DNA of 64,000 nt from Microbulbifer salipaludis (GCF_017303155.1 NZ_JAEKJR010000003.1:263630-327629), one strand, 5' to 3'; positions 26,358-35,474 are shown, numbered from the stretch's first letter. Notes: generated from the sequence alone by a model not told the origin. Numbers and translations: made by a program.

Positions 26358-27014
26358 ATGAATCGCTTGTTAAATGGAATTGGCGCGATCCGATATTTCA
26401 CACTGGTGGCGCTGGCTGGCCTGCTGGCCGCCTGTGCCCATACGGTGTCGGTGGATGGCGAGTTCCCCGCACCCGTGGGCGATCCCCATCCTCTCACCGT
26501 TGGCGTTTACCTGAGTGACGACTTCCGGCAGTTCACCTACAGCGAGAACCGGGACGACCGCGATGAATGGAACATCGATACCGGCCGCGCGCAGAAGAAC
26601 CTGTTTGAAACGGTACTCGGTTCCATGTTCCAGGAAACCATTAACCTCGCGCAATACCCGTCTGACCTCCCACAGGGACTGGACCTGGTGATTGTCCCCG
26701 AGGTGCGCGAGCTGCAATTCACCATGCCCCGGGAGACCCGGGTCAACATTTTCGAAGTGTGGATCAAGTACGACATGCATGCCTATAACCAACAGGGTGA
26801 GTCGGTGGCCGAATGGGTCATCACTGCGTACGGGAAAACGCCTACCGCCTTTCTGAAATCCCAGGAAGCCGCGCTGGCCCAGGCCATCAACGTGGCATTG
26901 CGTGATGCCGGCGCCACCCTGTATACCGGTTTTGAACGCGTACCCGAGTTACAGGCACTGATTGCCAACAAGCAGCGCGCCCTGAGCATGAAGCAGACGG
27001 GTAGCGACAAATAG
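26358..27014 (+). CDS. Cluster lipoprotein (unknown fold)
   Basis: This 218-residue predicted lipoprotein (GLLAAC, Cys26) starts at an ATG at 26358 behind GGGAG; an upstream TTG at 26334 is rejected. The mature part has alternating strands and helices (PLTVGVYLSDDFRQFTY, LDLVIVPEVRELQF, NIFEVWIKYDMHAYNQ), resembling small periplasmic alpha/beta lipoproteins such as LPS-transport or efflux accessory types. I cannot assign a family. It follows the vWA genes by 48 bp and is probably in the same transcript. Confidence 0.7.
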   Translation: MNRLLNGIGAIRYFTLVALAGLLAACAHTVSVDGEFPAPVGDPHPLTVGVYLSDDFRQFTYSENRDDRDEWNIDTGRAQKNLFETVLGSMFQETINLAQYPSDLPQGLDLVIVPEVRELQFTMPRETRVNIFEVWIKYDMHAYNQQGESVAEWVITAYGKTPTAFLKSQEAALAQAINVALRDAGATLYTGFERVPELQALIANKQRALSMKQTGSDK

Positions 27015-27081
27015 TTTCCAGCGGATTCTGGAAACTCCATCCGTGTACCCGGTACGCGGAAATCTCAAGGAGGATGTACTG

Positions 27082-27756
27082 GTGAAATTCCTGAGCGCAC
27101 TTTTTTCAATTTCGGTACTGACGCTGTTTTCCAGCGGGTGTACCACCGTGGTGATCGATGAATACCGGCGCAGCAGCGGAGAGCTCGCCGTTGGCGACTC
27201 TGTGGTGATTCTCGGGCGGCGTCATTCCAGCGACTACGAAACCGAGCCGGACCTGATCGACTGCGTGGGAAAAACCCTGCACAACCCGAGCGCGGGGGTG
27301 AACGTCATCCCCGAGCGGCAATTTGTGGATGCACTGTACCCCTGGTTTGAGCCGCGCACTGCACCCATGCACATCAAGTCACTGGATAAACTGATGGACA
27401 TTCCCGATGTGCGTGACCGTATGGCGGAATATGGAGTGAAGTATATCGTCTGGATTGACGGCTCTACTGAGACCACCTCCAGCGCCGGCTCCATCGGCTG
27501 CTCTATTGGCACCGCCGGTGCCGGCTGCTTCGGCTTCGGCACCTGGGACAAGGAATCCGATTACGAGGCTGCGGTGTGGGACTTCCGCGACCAGGAGCTG
27601 TCCGGGAAGATCAGCGCCGATGCCCAGGGTACCTCGTATATGCCCGCTATTGTTGTGCCTATCCCGCTAATTGCACGGGTACAGAACAACGCCTGCAAAG
27701 GCATGGCGGCACAACTGCAGGAGTTTTTGTTACCGCCTCAATCCGCCAGCCGCTAG
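27082..27756 (+). CDS. Cluster lipoprotein (unknown), GTG start
   Basis: This 224-residue predicted lipoprotein has lipobox FSSGC with Cys20 when read from the GTG at 27082. That start has an optimal AAGGAGG 8 nt upstream, which decides it against an in-frame GTG at 27043. The mature protein contains a Ser/Gly/Cys-rich central segment (GSIGCSIGTAGAGCFGFG, about residues 148-166) and a C-terminal helix. The Cys content is high for a periplasmic lipoprotein, and disulfides are likely. No family was recognised. It stands 67 bp after the previous lipoprotein gene. Confidence 0.7.
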   Translation: MKFLSALFSISVLTLFSSGCTTVVIDEYRRSSGELAVGDSVVILGRRHSSDYETEPDLIDCVGKTLHNPSAGVNVIPERQFVDALYPWFEPRTAPMHIKSLDKLMDIPDVRDRMAEYGVKYIVWIDGSTETTSSAGSIGCSIGTAGAGCFGFGTWDKESDYEAAVWDFRDQELSGKISADAQGTSYMPAIVVPIPLIARVQNNACKGMAAQLQEFLLPPQSASR

Positions 27757-27800
27757 CGCGGCGGCGATGCTCACTGGAACAATAACGACAGGAGATAGCG

Positions 27801-29252
27801 ATGCACACGCTCAATAAACTGTTGGCCACCATCTTGTTGACCACGGCCGCCGGCTGCGCCTTCAATCCGGCAACGAATCGTCCGGACCTTGTGCTGATGT
27901 CGGAGGAAAAAGAAATCAAAATTGGTCGCGAAATGCATGAAAAATTGGTCGCGAGCACCCCAATTTACAACGACCCTATCCTGACCGCCTATGTGAGACA
28001 CGTGGGTGAGAAGATCGCCAAAGCCAGTGACCGGCCCGATCTCACCTATCATTTCACCATTATCGACAGTCAGGACATCAACGCGTTTGCCCTGCCCGGC
28101 GGTTACGTTTATATCAACCGCGGTTTGCTCACCTACCTGCAGTCGGAAGCGGAAATGGCCGCGGTACTGGCTCATGAAGTGGGTCACATTACCGCCCGCC
28201 ATGCCGTCCGCCAGAAAACGGCAGCCACGGGTGCGGGGGTCGCCTCGGTACTCTCTGTGCTGGTAACCGGCAGCGGTGTGGTGGGCGACGTCGCCAACTT
28301 GTGGAGCACTGCTGCGGTAAAAGGCTATGGCCGCGAAATGGAACTGGAGGCCGACCGCTTCGGCGCACAGTACATGTACAACGCGGGGTACGACCCCCAA
28401 TCCATGATCAATGTAATTGCGCTGCTGAAGGATCAGGAGACCTTTGCCCGCCGCCGCGCGCGGGTCGAGGGCAAGAAGCAGCAAACCTATCACGGGGTCT
28501 TTTCGTCACACCCGCGCAACGATGTGCGACTGCGCGAGGTAGTGGCCGCAGCCGGTGAACTGCCGGAAGACAAGAAGGTAACCAAAGTCGAGTACTACAG
28601 GGAGAAAACCGAGGGCATTGTGTACGGGCAGAATGCCCAGGAAAGCGACAAAAACCGCTTTAACCACAAGAGCCTCGGGTTTTCGTTGCTGTTCCCGGAC
28701 GGATGGGAAGTAGAGAACCAGCGTACCGCCATTGTGGGTAAGGCGCCGGACAATTCCGCCACACTGACGATACGGGTCGCCAAGCGTGACGGGAATCAGC
28801 CGGCAGATATGGCGCTGCGCGGCGTGTACGACGTCCGCAGCCTGGAAGAGGACGAGGCACTCAGCCAATACCGCCTGGAGGGGCATACCGGCAAGTTACC
28901 CGTGAGTGGTGAAGACGTGCCAAACCGGGTCGCGGTGCTGTTTTACGGCAGCCGCCAGTACATTCTCGAAGGCCGGGTGACTGAACAACCTTCAGACACC
29001 GACGCAGAGACCGAGTACGACAACCTGTTCTTGACCAGTATCCGCAGCTTTCGCCCATTGCGTAAAACGGACATGGTGCAGCCGGACATTAAGCGGGTGA
29101 AATATGTGCAAGCCAATGAGAAAACCACCTTCTCATCCCTGGCGCGCCATATGGAGATTGGCGAGTACGCCGAAGAGCAATTACGCCTGCTGAATGGCTA
29201 CTATCCGCGCGGCGAACCCAAGCCCGGTGAGTGGATCAAGATAGTGCAATAG
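27801..29252 (+). CDS. M48-family metalloprotease lipoprotein
   Basis: This is a 483-residue lipoprotein (TAAGC, Cys19). The zinc site is HEVGH (H125, E126, H129), followed by ARH and the third-ligand region EMELEADRFGAQYM. The M48C type (BepA/LoiP-like) handles outer-membrane protein quality control in the periplasm. The C-terminal 60 residues are LysM-like in pattern (RVKYVQANEKTTFSSLARH, LRLLNGYYPRGEPKPGEWIKIV), pointing to peptidoglycan contact. AGGAG lies 8 nt before the ATG. It is the last gene of the plus-strand block and ends 10 bp from the convergent GGDEF gene. It may service the cluster products, or be an unrelated housekeeping gene. Confidence 0.88.
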   Translation: MHTLNKLLATILLTTAAGCAFNPATNRPDLVLMSEEKEIKIGREMHEKLVASTPIYNDPILTAYVRHVGEKIAKASDRPDLTYHFTIIDSQDINAFALPGGYVYINRGLLTYLQSEAEMAAVLAHEVGHITARHAVRQKTAATGAGVASVLSVLVTGSGVVGDVANLWSTAAVKGYGREMELEADRFGAQYMYNAGYDPQSMINVIALLKDQETFARRRARVEGKKQQTYHGVFSSHPRNDVRLREVVAAAGELPEDKKVTKVEYYREKTEGIVYGQNAQESDKNRFNHKSLGFSLLFPDGWEVENQRTAIVGKAPDNSATLTIRVAKRDGNQPADMALRGVYDVRSLEEDEALSQYRLEGHTGKLPVSGEDVPNRVAVLFYGSRQYILEGRVTEQPSDTDAETEYDNLFLTSIRSFRPLRKTDMVQPDIKRVKYVQANEKTTFSSLARHMEIGEYAEEQLRLLNGYYPRGEPKPGEWIKIVQ

Positions 29253-29262
29253 GCTATTAAAC

Positions 29263-31194
29263 TCAGGCTGGCTCCTGATCTGCCCCATCCACCATTTCAA
29301 TCTGGAAGCTTGGCTGTGATGGGGCACTCTTGGTCGATACGTCTGCGGAGTACTCCACCACAATATTGCGCCCGCGCTTTTTAGCGCTATACAACGCCTG
29401 ATCAGCGCGGCGCAGCAACTGCTCTACCGTAATTTCTGCATCGCGATAGGCGATACCAATACTGGAGGTAAACTGCACCGTTTCCCCTCCGGCATCCAGG
29501 CGAATAGCGCAGATACTGTTACGCAGGCGCTCTGCGATGTGCAGGGACTCGGGCCGGCTCTCGGTAATCAGCAGCGCGAATTCCTCTCCGCCCAGACGCC
29601 CGAATACATCGGTTTCGCGCACCGCTTTCCGAATCGTGTGACTAAACTGGCGGAGTGCCTCATCGCCCACACCGTGGCCGTGATTGTCGTTGATCGATTT
29701 GAAGTGGTCGATATCGAACATCAGCAGGCTGACGGGCTCTCCCTTGCGCTGGGCGCGCTTGATCGACAGGCTGGCCTCGGCGAGGAAACTGCGCCGGTTA
29801 CAGATACCGGTTAGGGGGTCGGTGCGCGCTTCCTGCTCGGCTTGCTGCTTGGCTTTCTCCAGCTCTTCGGTGCGCGCGCGAACCAGCCCTTCCAGTTTTA
29901 CCTTGGACTCCTCCAGGTGGCGGCGATACTGCCGCTCAGATTCAAGCCCTTGCAGCCGCACCCGGCGCAACTTCATCCCCATGGCCGCCATGATAGTCAC
30001 CATCTCGATGAAGGAACTCAGTGGAGGCAGATAGTAGTTGACCAGATTGTGCTCCACATAACCGAGATCGCGCAGAGCCTGGTAAAACAAACCCAACAAC
30101 AGCAGAGTCCAGCCCACAGCAAATACTGCGGCTTCGCTCGACCCCTGACGCCAACGCACCAGCGCGATGATGGTGCTTGCCGGGTACATCAGCAGTGCGA
30201 GCGTAATGGTCATCAGGGCCAGTGCCTTTATCTGCAATAGCGCACTGGCCAGTAGCACACAGGCGTTGACGATCATCAACAGCAGAATGTAATCCAGCTT
30301 CGGTGTGTATTTGCGGGTTTGCAGGAACAACCGATCAAAAACCACGCCACACAGAATACTGACCGCGCCCGCGGCCGACATGTAGTACCAGTGAAACGCA
30401 TCGCGCAGTACATACTGGTGGGCAAATCCCATGATGGTGCCCCAGGCGACGACCTTCGACAGGCCATACACAAAGTAGGCAAAAAAGCTGGACTCGCCGG
30501 TGGTCAAACCCACGATCAGGGAGAACAGAGAGATCAGCGCAATACCGCCAAACAGGAAAGCCAGTACCGCGGTTTCGCCAGTGTGTGCCTGGCTCAGTCT
30601 TTCCGGTGTCCAGATTCGCATGGACGGGAACACGAACCCTGCCTCTTCCGAATCAAACCGCACGAGAAGCTCAACGGTTTCACCCGCACCGAGGGTAACG
30701 GGCACCACGAACCGGTTGTGAAATACCGGACGCGCAGAAAATGGATCCCCCATGGCCTGCTCGGCAACTTTGTCATACCCGCCTGTCGGACCGACCGGGC
30801 GCGCGTAAGCCTGCAGCCGCATTAGTTGGTGATCCACATATTCCAGATGCAGGGTCACGGCGCCGGCAGCGGTGTTACGCAGCGCAAAGTGCGACCAGTA
30901 GCTCCCTTTCTTCAAGCCGGTGGACCCGGCACCCGGCAGCGGCTGAAAGGCACCCCGCGCGAGGGCTTCCCGCGCGGTTTGCAGCCCGGCACGCCCGCTT
31001 GGATCGTGCCAGATGGCGTCCTGGCCCGTGCGCTTGCTCCCGTCCTCGAGTGCGCGAATGGCTATCGGTTCCTGCGCGGGCGTTGCCGCAACCGCGGTCG
31101 CACACAGCAAAAGGGCGACGATACACAGGGCGTATACCAGAAAAAGCCTCGCTGCAGACGCGAGTAATGAAAAAGAAAGGCGGAACGCTGTCAT
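29263..31194 (-). CDS. Diguanylate cyclase with 7TM-DISM sensory module
   Basis: This is a 643-residue membrane signalling protein. It has a signal peptide (cut near ATAVAATP) and a periplasmic 7TMR-DISMED2-type beta domain (about 45-195). Seven helices of the 7TMR-DISM_7TM type follow (about 205-410), then a short coiled coil and a GGDEF domain (about 460-620). The active-site motif is GGEEF at 535-539. An inhibitory-site RxxD (RETD) lies five residues before it, so cyclic di-GMP synthesis with product feedback is expected. The ligand of the outer domain is unknown. It is apparently monocistronic, converging on the M48 gene. Confidence 0.93.
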   Translation of the reverse strand: MTAFRLSFSLLASAARLFLVYALCIVALLLCATAVAATPAQEPIAIRALEDGSKRTGQDAIWHDPSGRAGLQTAREALARGAFQPLPGAGSTGLKKGSYWSHFALRNTAAGAVTLHLEYVDHQLMRLQAYARPVGPTGGYDKVAEQAMGDPFSARPVFHNRFVVPVTLGAGETVELLVRFDSEEAGFVFPSMRIWTPERLSQAHTGETAVLAFLFGGIALISLFSLIVGLTTGESSFFAYFVYGLSKVVAWGTIMGFAHQYVLRDAFHWYYMSAAGAVSILCGVVFDRLFLQTRKYTPKLDYILLLMIVNACVLLASALLQIKALALMTITLALLMYPASTIIALVRWRQGSSEAAVFAVGWTLLLLGLFYQALRDLGYVEHNLVNYYLPPLSSFIEMVTIMAAMGMKLRRVRLQGLESERQYRRHLEESKVKLEGLVRARTEELEKAKQQAEQEARTDPLTGICNRRSFLAEASLSIKRAQRKGEPVSLLMFDIDHFKSINDNHGHGVGDEALRQFSHTIRKAVRETDVFGRLGGEEFALLITESRPESLHIAERLRNSICAIRLDAGGETVQFTSSIGIAYRDAEITVEQLLRRADQALYSAKKRGRNIVVEYSADVSTKSAPSQPSFQIEMVDGADQEPA

Positions 31195-31527
31195 CGTGGT
31201 CCTGAAAATCAGGTTGCCGCAGAAAGCCTGCGAGAAAATTAAACCCGGCCGCGTTATTGGATCTTATCGATTCAGCACCGTGCGACCGGTAGGCCTGCCA
31301 GTGTCGACTGGCGGGCCTGGAAAACAATTCCTTAGCAGTGTACCGGCTCACAAAACGAGAATCATGTATCAGCCTCGGTTTTGACGGACAAAAATCACAA
31401 AAAATACAAGGACAGACACAGCATTAGCCCCAAGGGGCCACCCGCTCAGAAGCGGCACTTTACGCCGGTTCACTGGATCAATACGCCTACCGCATGGGCA
31501 CAATCTTCACCCCCATAAAAACAAAAA
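31195..31527. other. Non-coding stretch between GGDEF gene and enoyl-CoA hydratase terminator
   Basis: This holds the minus-strand promoter of the GGDEF gene. No supported gene or clear operator is seen. The stretch is AT-rich at about 31360-31410. Confidence 0.5.
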
Positions 31528-31545
31528 GGGCCGCCAGAGCGACCC
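31523..31545 (-). terminator. Terminator of the enoyl-CoA hydratase/isomerase gene
   Basis: On the minus strand a 7-bp stem (GGGTCGC at 31545-31539 with 31534-31528, one G-U pair) closes a 4-nt loop and is followed by five U residues and more T-rich sequence. It lies about 65 bp past the stop. Confidence 0.75.
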
Positions 31546-31608
31546 TGTAGAATTTTGTTTTAATTTAAGCGGTAAAAGTACTTTATAAATCCAACCTGAA
31601 GCCGAAAT

Positions 31609-32388
31609 CTAGTCGAACTTCGAAAAGTCCGCCGGCCGTTTTTCCATAAACGCGGTCGCCGCCTCACGAAACTCTTCCGATTGCAGGCGATTCTGGAAGT
31701 GTCCCGCCTCTTCACGAATCACCGCCAGACCGGTTTCCATCGTGCCGTGACGCAACAACTTCTTGGTCAGACGCACCGCTTCGGGCGCCTTCTGCGCAAG
31801 CTCAACCGCGTACTCGCGCGCACGCCCCAGGGCTTCCCCGGAGTACACCACCTCGTTGCAGATATTCACATCGGCGGCGGTCTGGGCGTCAAACTTTTTC
31901 CCCAACAGCAGAAGCTCCGAGGCCTTGGCGTGCCCCATGATGCGAGGCAACAGGAAGCTGGAGCCATATTCGGGGCACAACCCCAGGTTAACGAATGGCA
32001 TCTGGAACATCGCATCGTCATCGGCGATGGAAAGATCGCAGTGCAGTAGCATCGTCGTTCCGATGCCCACGGCCGGGCCACTCACTGCGGCAACCAGCGG
32101 CTTGGGAAAGTGATACAGCGCAGACATAAACTGAAATACCGGCGAATCTTCTCCCGCTGCGGAGCCGCCGAGAAAGTCTCCCAGGTCATTGCCGCTGGTA
32201 AATACACCGCCGGTGCCGGTGAGGATGACCACGCGCACACCCGGATCACTGGCGGCGCTGTTGAGCAGCTCGGCCATCGCGGAATACATGGCCATGGTGA
32301 GCGCGTTCTTGCGCTCCGGCCTGTTGATGGTGATTTCCAGTACCCGGTCGGATAATTGGGCCTGGATTTCTGCGCATGTACTCTGCAT
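31609..32388 (-). CDS. Enoyl-CoA hydratase/isomerase family protein
   Basis: This 259-residue crotonase-fold protein has the N-terminal strand-turn VLEITINRPERKNAL and oxyanion-hole segments (FTSGNDLGDF; SGPAVGIGTTML). The first catalytic Glu position of classical hydratases is not Glu (GIGTTM), while a Glu is present at residue 140 in LGLCPEYGSS. That pattern is typical of delta3-delta2 enoyl-CoA isomerases (ECI2-like), so an isomerase role in unsaturated fatty-acid oxidation is more likely than hydration. CGGAG precedes the ATG. No other beta-oxidation gene is adjacent. Confidence 0.88.
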   Translation of the reverse strand: MQSTCAEIQAQLSDRVLEITINRPERKNALTMAMYSAMAELLNSAASDPGVRVVILTGTGGVFTSGNDLGDFLGGSAAGEDSPVFQFMSALYHFPKPLVAAVSGPAVGIGTTMLLHCDLSIADDDAMFQMPFVNLGLCPEYGSSFLLPRIMGHAKASELLLLGKKFDAQTAADVNICNEVVYSGEALGRAREYAVELAQKAPEAVRLTKKLLRHGTMETGLAVIREEAGHFQNRLQSEEFREAATAFMEKRPADFSKFD

Positions 32389-32701
32389 AGCGGGCTCCGC
32401 ATTGTGTGGTTATCAGAGATTTTGTTCCGGGAAATACTCTGTGACCCCAAAACGGAATTACGGTCACAACAAGTTAGTCACTAGTTTAGCCACTCCCTCT
32501 TCCGGCACGAGGTCCAATTCGACCAGTTTGGATAACGGATTGTGGGGCTGGCGGCTATTAAGCGGAATTTTCCAATATAGCCCCCCCAAGCCTTATAATA
32601 CGGCCACAGTTTTGCCTATTTAAGCAACATCAGAATCCCATCCTTGCGAAAACCGGTATAGAAATTTCGGTCGCAAAATGAGACAAAGGAATTACCCACA
32701 C

Positions 32702-33484
32702 ATGACCGTGACTTACAGCTCCTACCTCAAGGTAGACGACCTGCTGCAGTGCCAGCAACCCCTCTCCGAGGGCCCGGAGCACGATGAACTGCTGTTCATT
32801 GTCATTCACCAGAGCTATGAACTCTGGTTCAAGCAGCTACTCCACGAGCTGGACTTTCTGGTTCGCCTGTTCAACGCGGGGGAGCGCAACCGCGCACTGC
32901 ACACCCTGAAACGGATCGACGCTATCTACCGCACGCTGATTCAGCAGGTGGATATCCTCGAAACCCTGACGCCACTGGAGTTCATGTCGTTCCGCGACCG
33001 TTTATCCACCGCCAGTGGCTTCCAGTCGTACCAGTTCCGCGAACTGGAGTTCCTGTATGGCGCCAAGGACGCTAAAAAGCTGGAAAACTACGCACCCGGC
33101 TCCGAGCACTATCTGCGCCTGCAAAAGCGCCTGCAAGCGCCAACGCTGTGGGATGCATTCCTGCAGTTTCTCGCCCACGAGGGACATGAGATTCCGCCCT
33201 CCGTGCTGCAGCGCGACTTCAGCCAGACTGCGGAGCCCTCCCCCGCGGTGCAGAAGGTGCTGATCGATGTTTACCGGAACGATCCACTGGTCAGCGATAT
33301 CTGCGAAGCACTGGTGGATATCGACACCTCGCTGCAGCAGTGGCGCTATCGACATGTGAAGATGGTGGAGCGCACCATTGGCAGCAAGATGGGCACCGGC
33401 GGTTCGAGCGGTGTGGGCTACCTCCAGAGCACCCTGTTCAAGCCGGTTTTCCCGGACTTGTGGCACATCCGCTCGGAATTTTGA
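32702..33484 (+). CDS. kynA: Tryptophan 2,3-dioxygenase
   Basis: This 260-residue haem dioxygenase opens the indole ring of L-tryptophan to N-formylkynurenine, the first step of the kynurenine pathway. Diagnostic segments are present: TYSSYLKVDDLL, FIVIHQSYELWFKQLLHELD, SFRDRLSTASGFQSYQFRELEF, and the proximal haem His218 in RYRHVKMVERTIGSKMGTGGSSG. The ATG at 32702 gives the usual family N-terminus and is preceded by AAGGA with long spacing. An ATG at 32678 (eight residues longer) has no ribosome site. No kynurenine pathway partner is adjacent. It ends at a bidirectional terminator. Confidence 0.95.
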   Translation: MTVTYSSYLKVDDLLQCQQPLSEGPEHDELLFIVIHQSYELWFKQLLHELDFLVRLFNAGERNRALHTLKRIDAIYRTLIQQVDILETLTPLEFMSFRDRLSTASGFQSYQFRELEFLYGAKDAKKLENYAPGSEHYLRLQKRLQAPTLWDAFLQFLAHEGHEIPPSVLQRDFSQTAEPSPAVQKVLIDVYRNDPLVSDICEALVDIDTSLQQWRYRHVKMVERTIGSKMGTGGSSGVGYLQSTLFKPVFPDLWHIRSEF

Positions 33485-33510
33485 GCGGAACAAGCCAATC
33501 GACAGACACA

Positions 33511-33538
33511 AAAAAAGCCAGCAATTGCTGGCTTTTTT
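33511..33538. terminator. Bidirectional terminator between kynA and exbD
   Basis: The palindrome AGCCAGCAA/TTGCTGGCT (33516-33533) is flanked by A5-6 on the left and T5-6 on the right, so it can terminate both converging transcripts. Confidence 0.92.
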
Positions 33539-33595
33539 CTGCAGAGCGGACTCTCGCTAGAACACTGTTCTAATGCAGCCCGCTTATCTGGCGCG

Positions 33596-34024
33596 TTACT
33601 TCTTGTCGTCGAAAGGAACCAGGGATACCTGAATATTCGGGTTCACTTCCTTGGCCGCGTCAGCAATGGTCACGTAAGTGTCCGCACTCGACTTGTTGTG
33701 CGCACGGATAATCACGATCGCCTGCGGGTTTTCCGCAAACATCTGCGCAATACGGGCACGTACGGCACGGCTGTCGATGCGGTTCTGACCCATCCAGATC
33801 TCATCAGCAGAGTTCACTGTGATCAGGATATTCTGCTTGTCGGGGTCCGGCGGAGTCTGTTCAGTCTGATCTGGATCAGGCACGTTTACGTCCAGCGCCT
33901 TCTCTTTCACGAAGGATGCCGTCACGATAAAGAAGATCAGCATGATAAACACAACGTCCAGCATGGGCGTCAGGTCAATATCGGCCTTTTCTTCTTCTAC
34001 GGCCTTACCGCGTCGTCTACTCAT
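33596..34024 (-). CDS. ExbD/TolR-family biopolymer transport protein
   Basis: This 142-residue protein has a basic/acidic cytoplasmic tail and one membrane helix carrying the essential Asp (Asp23 in TPMLDVVFIMLIFF). A periplasmic ExbD-type domain follows (ILITVNSADEIWMGQNRID, IVIIRAHNKSSADTYVTIADAA). Together with ExbB and TonB such proteins energise outer-membrane transport. No exbB or tonB lies next to it, so its channel partner must be encoded elsewhere. It is monocistronic by position, with converging kynA on one side and mgsA 167 bp upstream on the same strand. Confidence 0.93.
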   Translation of the reverse strand: MSRRRGKAVEEEKADIDLTPMLDVVFIMLIFFIVTASFVKEKALDVNVPDPDQTEQTPPDPDKQNILITVNSADEIWMGQNRIDSRAVRARIAQMFAENPQAIVIIRAHNKSSADTYVTIADAAKEVNPNIQVSLVPFDDKK

Positions 34025-34191
34025 AAAACACCGTACTGTTTTTCAATTCGAATTCGCCGGACACACCGGTCTAATCAGGGGGGGAAGATTGCCGGGAAAT
34101 GGCCATCAATGCAAGTGCAACCTGCGCGCAACAGATATAGTCCTTTAAAATCAACGCGTTAGAGCCGATACGGCGCGCAAAAGCTCACAAA

Positions 34192-34662
34192 TCACACAGC
34201 CAATTCATCCTTTCGCGCTGCCAGATAGCCTTGATAGTCAGGTATTTGCCGGGGAAAGCTCTGCGCCATCAGAGCTGACTGGATCATCATATCCGCGCTG
34301 CTCGCGTTACACGCCACCGGAATATTCCACACCGCCGCGATACGCAGTAGCGCCTTCACATCCGGATCGTGGGGCATTGGCTCGAAGGGATCCCAGAAGA
34401 AAATCAGGATATCCACTTCCCCCTGGCAGATCTTCGCCCCCAGCTGTTGATCCCCTCCCATCGGGCCACTGAATAGCTGCTCCACCGGCATACCGGTGGC
34501 AGCCTGGATTTTGCTGCCGGTGGTGCCGGTACCCAGTAGTTGATGCTGCTCGAGAATGGCGCGGTGCTTGTTACACCACTGGATCAATGCCGACTTGCGG
34601 TTATCGTGTGCCACCAGGGCAATGCGCTTTTGCGCAGCAATTGGCTGGTCTATGTAATCCAC
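34192..34662 (-). CDS. mgsA: Methylglyoxal synthase
   Basis: This 156-residue enzyme converts dihydroxyacetone phosphate to methylglyoxal and phosphate, a bypass of lower glycolysis. The catalytic Asp71 is in GPMGGDQQLGAKI, and phosphate-binding KKxx-like and TGTTGSK (residues 45-51) segments are conserved, as is DPFEPMPHDPDVKALLR. It starts with GTG at 34662 behind a G-rich ribosome site. Size matches the family. The short upstream region to 34895 holds divergent promoters for mgsA and the hypothetical gene. Confidence 0.94.
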   Translation of the reverse strand: MDYIDQPIAAQKRIALVAHDNRKSALIQWCNKHRAILEQHQLLGTGTTGSKIQAATGMPVEQLFSGPMGGDQQLGAKICQGEVDILIFFWDPFEPMPHDPDVKALLRIAAVWNIPVACNASSADMMIQSALMAQSFPRQIPDYQGYLAARKDELAV

Positions 34663-34895
34663 GTGGCCCCCAGGTGAATAATGGTCAGTTGGTTGGCACC
34701 GCCAAACAGGATCAACTCGCCAGCGCGAGTCCTACATCGGGGGTACCGGTGAATTATGCTAAATTCCGCGGCGGTCATCCATCAACCAATGAATGCGGAA
34801 ACGCGACTGCACGCGCTTGCCGGTAGAGCGGCGCACACAGGTAGGTATAATCCTGCCCCATTCAATCGCATTGCCTACCTTCTATAGGAGTAATT

Positions 34896-35312
34896 ATGAG
34901 TGTCGGCGCCTGGGAACCAGAAAACCAAGCCTCCAATGACCAGTCCAGCACCGAGATCGACCGCGCGTTACTGGCAAAGATTATCGACATCGTGGGTGAA
35001 GATAGCGGCGAAACCGCACCGGACCTGAAGTCCATCGACCAAGAGATTCAGCTTGCCCACTGGCTCGCCGGTGTGCCAGCTGCCCAGTGGCTCACAGAAG
35101 CCGCTCACTGGAACGAAAATCAGGTTTGGGCCTTGATCCGCTTTTTTGCCCTGGCAGAAATGCAGCTGCCAGACTGGCGGGGAGGCGCGGAATCGCCGGT
35201 AATCCCTCTGGCGAAATCCCTACGCCAACGGAAAGCGCCATTGCAGCGAGAGCAGCTGCTGTGGATTCGCCAGCATTCCGACAACCGCTACCTGCCTTAT
35301 GGTCCACTGTAA
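34896..35312 (+). CDS. Conserved-looking hypothetical protein
   Basis: This 138-residue cytoplasmic protein has a good AGGAG site (34886-34890) 5 nt before the ATG. It is helical and acidic at the N-terminus. Trp-rich segments (WLTEAAHWNENQVWALIRFF) are followed by LPDWRGG and a basic C-terminal helix (KSLRQRKAPLQREQLLWIRQHSDNRYLPYG). No family was recognised. The start, ribosome site and ordered amphipathic pattern support a real gene. Confidence 0.72.
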   Translation: MSVGAWEPENQASNDQSSTEIDRALLAKIIDIVGEDSGETAPDLKSIDQEIQLAHWLAGVPAAQWLTEAAHWNENQVWALIRFFALAEMQLPDWRGGAESPVIPLAKSLRQRKAPLQREQLLWIRQHSDNRYLPYGPL

Positions 35313-35474
35313 GTCGTTGCCCAACACACGCTTGCAAGGTGCCATTCCCGCACGCTAAGCCCCTGAAAAGTTTCACAAAATGACGCGGTGGGCCTGCCCA
35401 CTGCGCCAGCCTCTGCCATCGGTGATGAATAGAACCTGCGGGAGAAAGCTGACCCCGTACACGCACCGCGGCAA

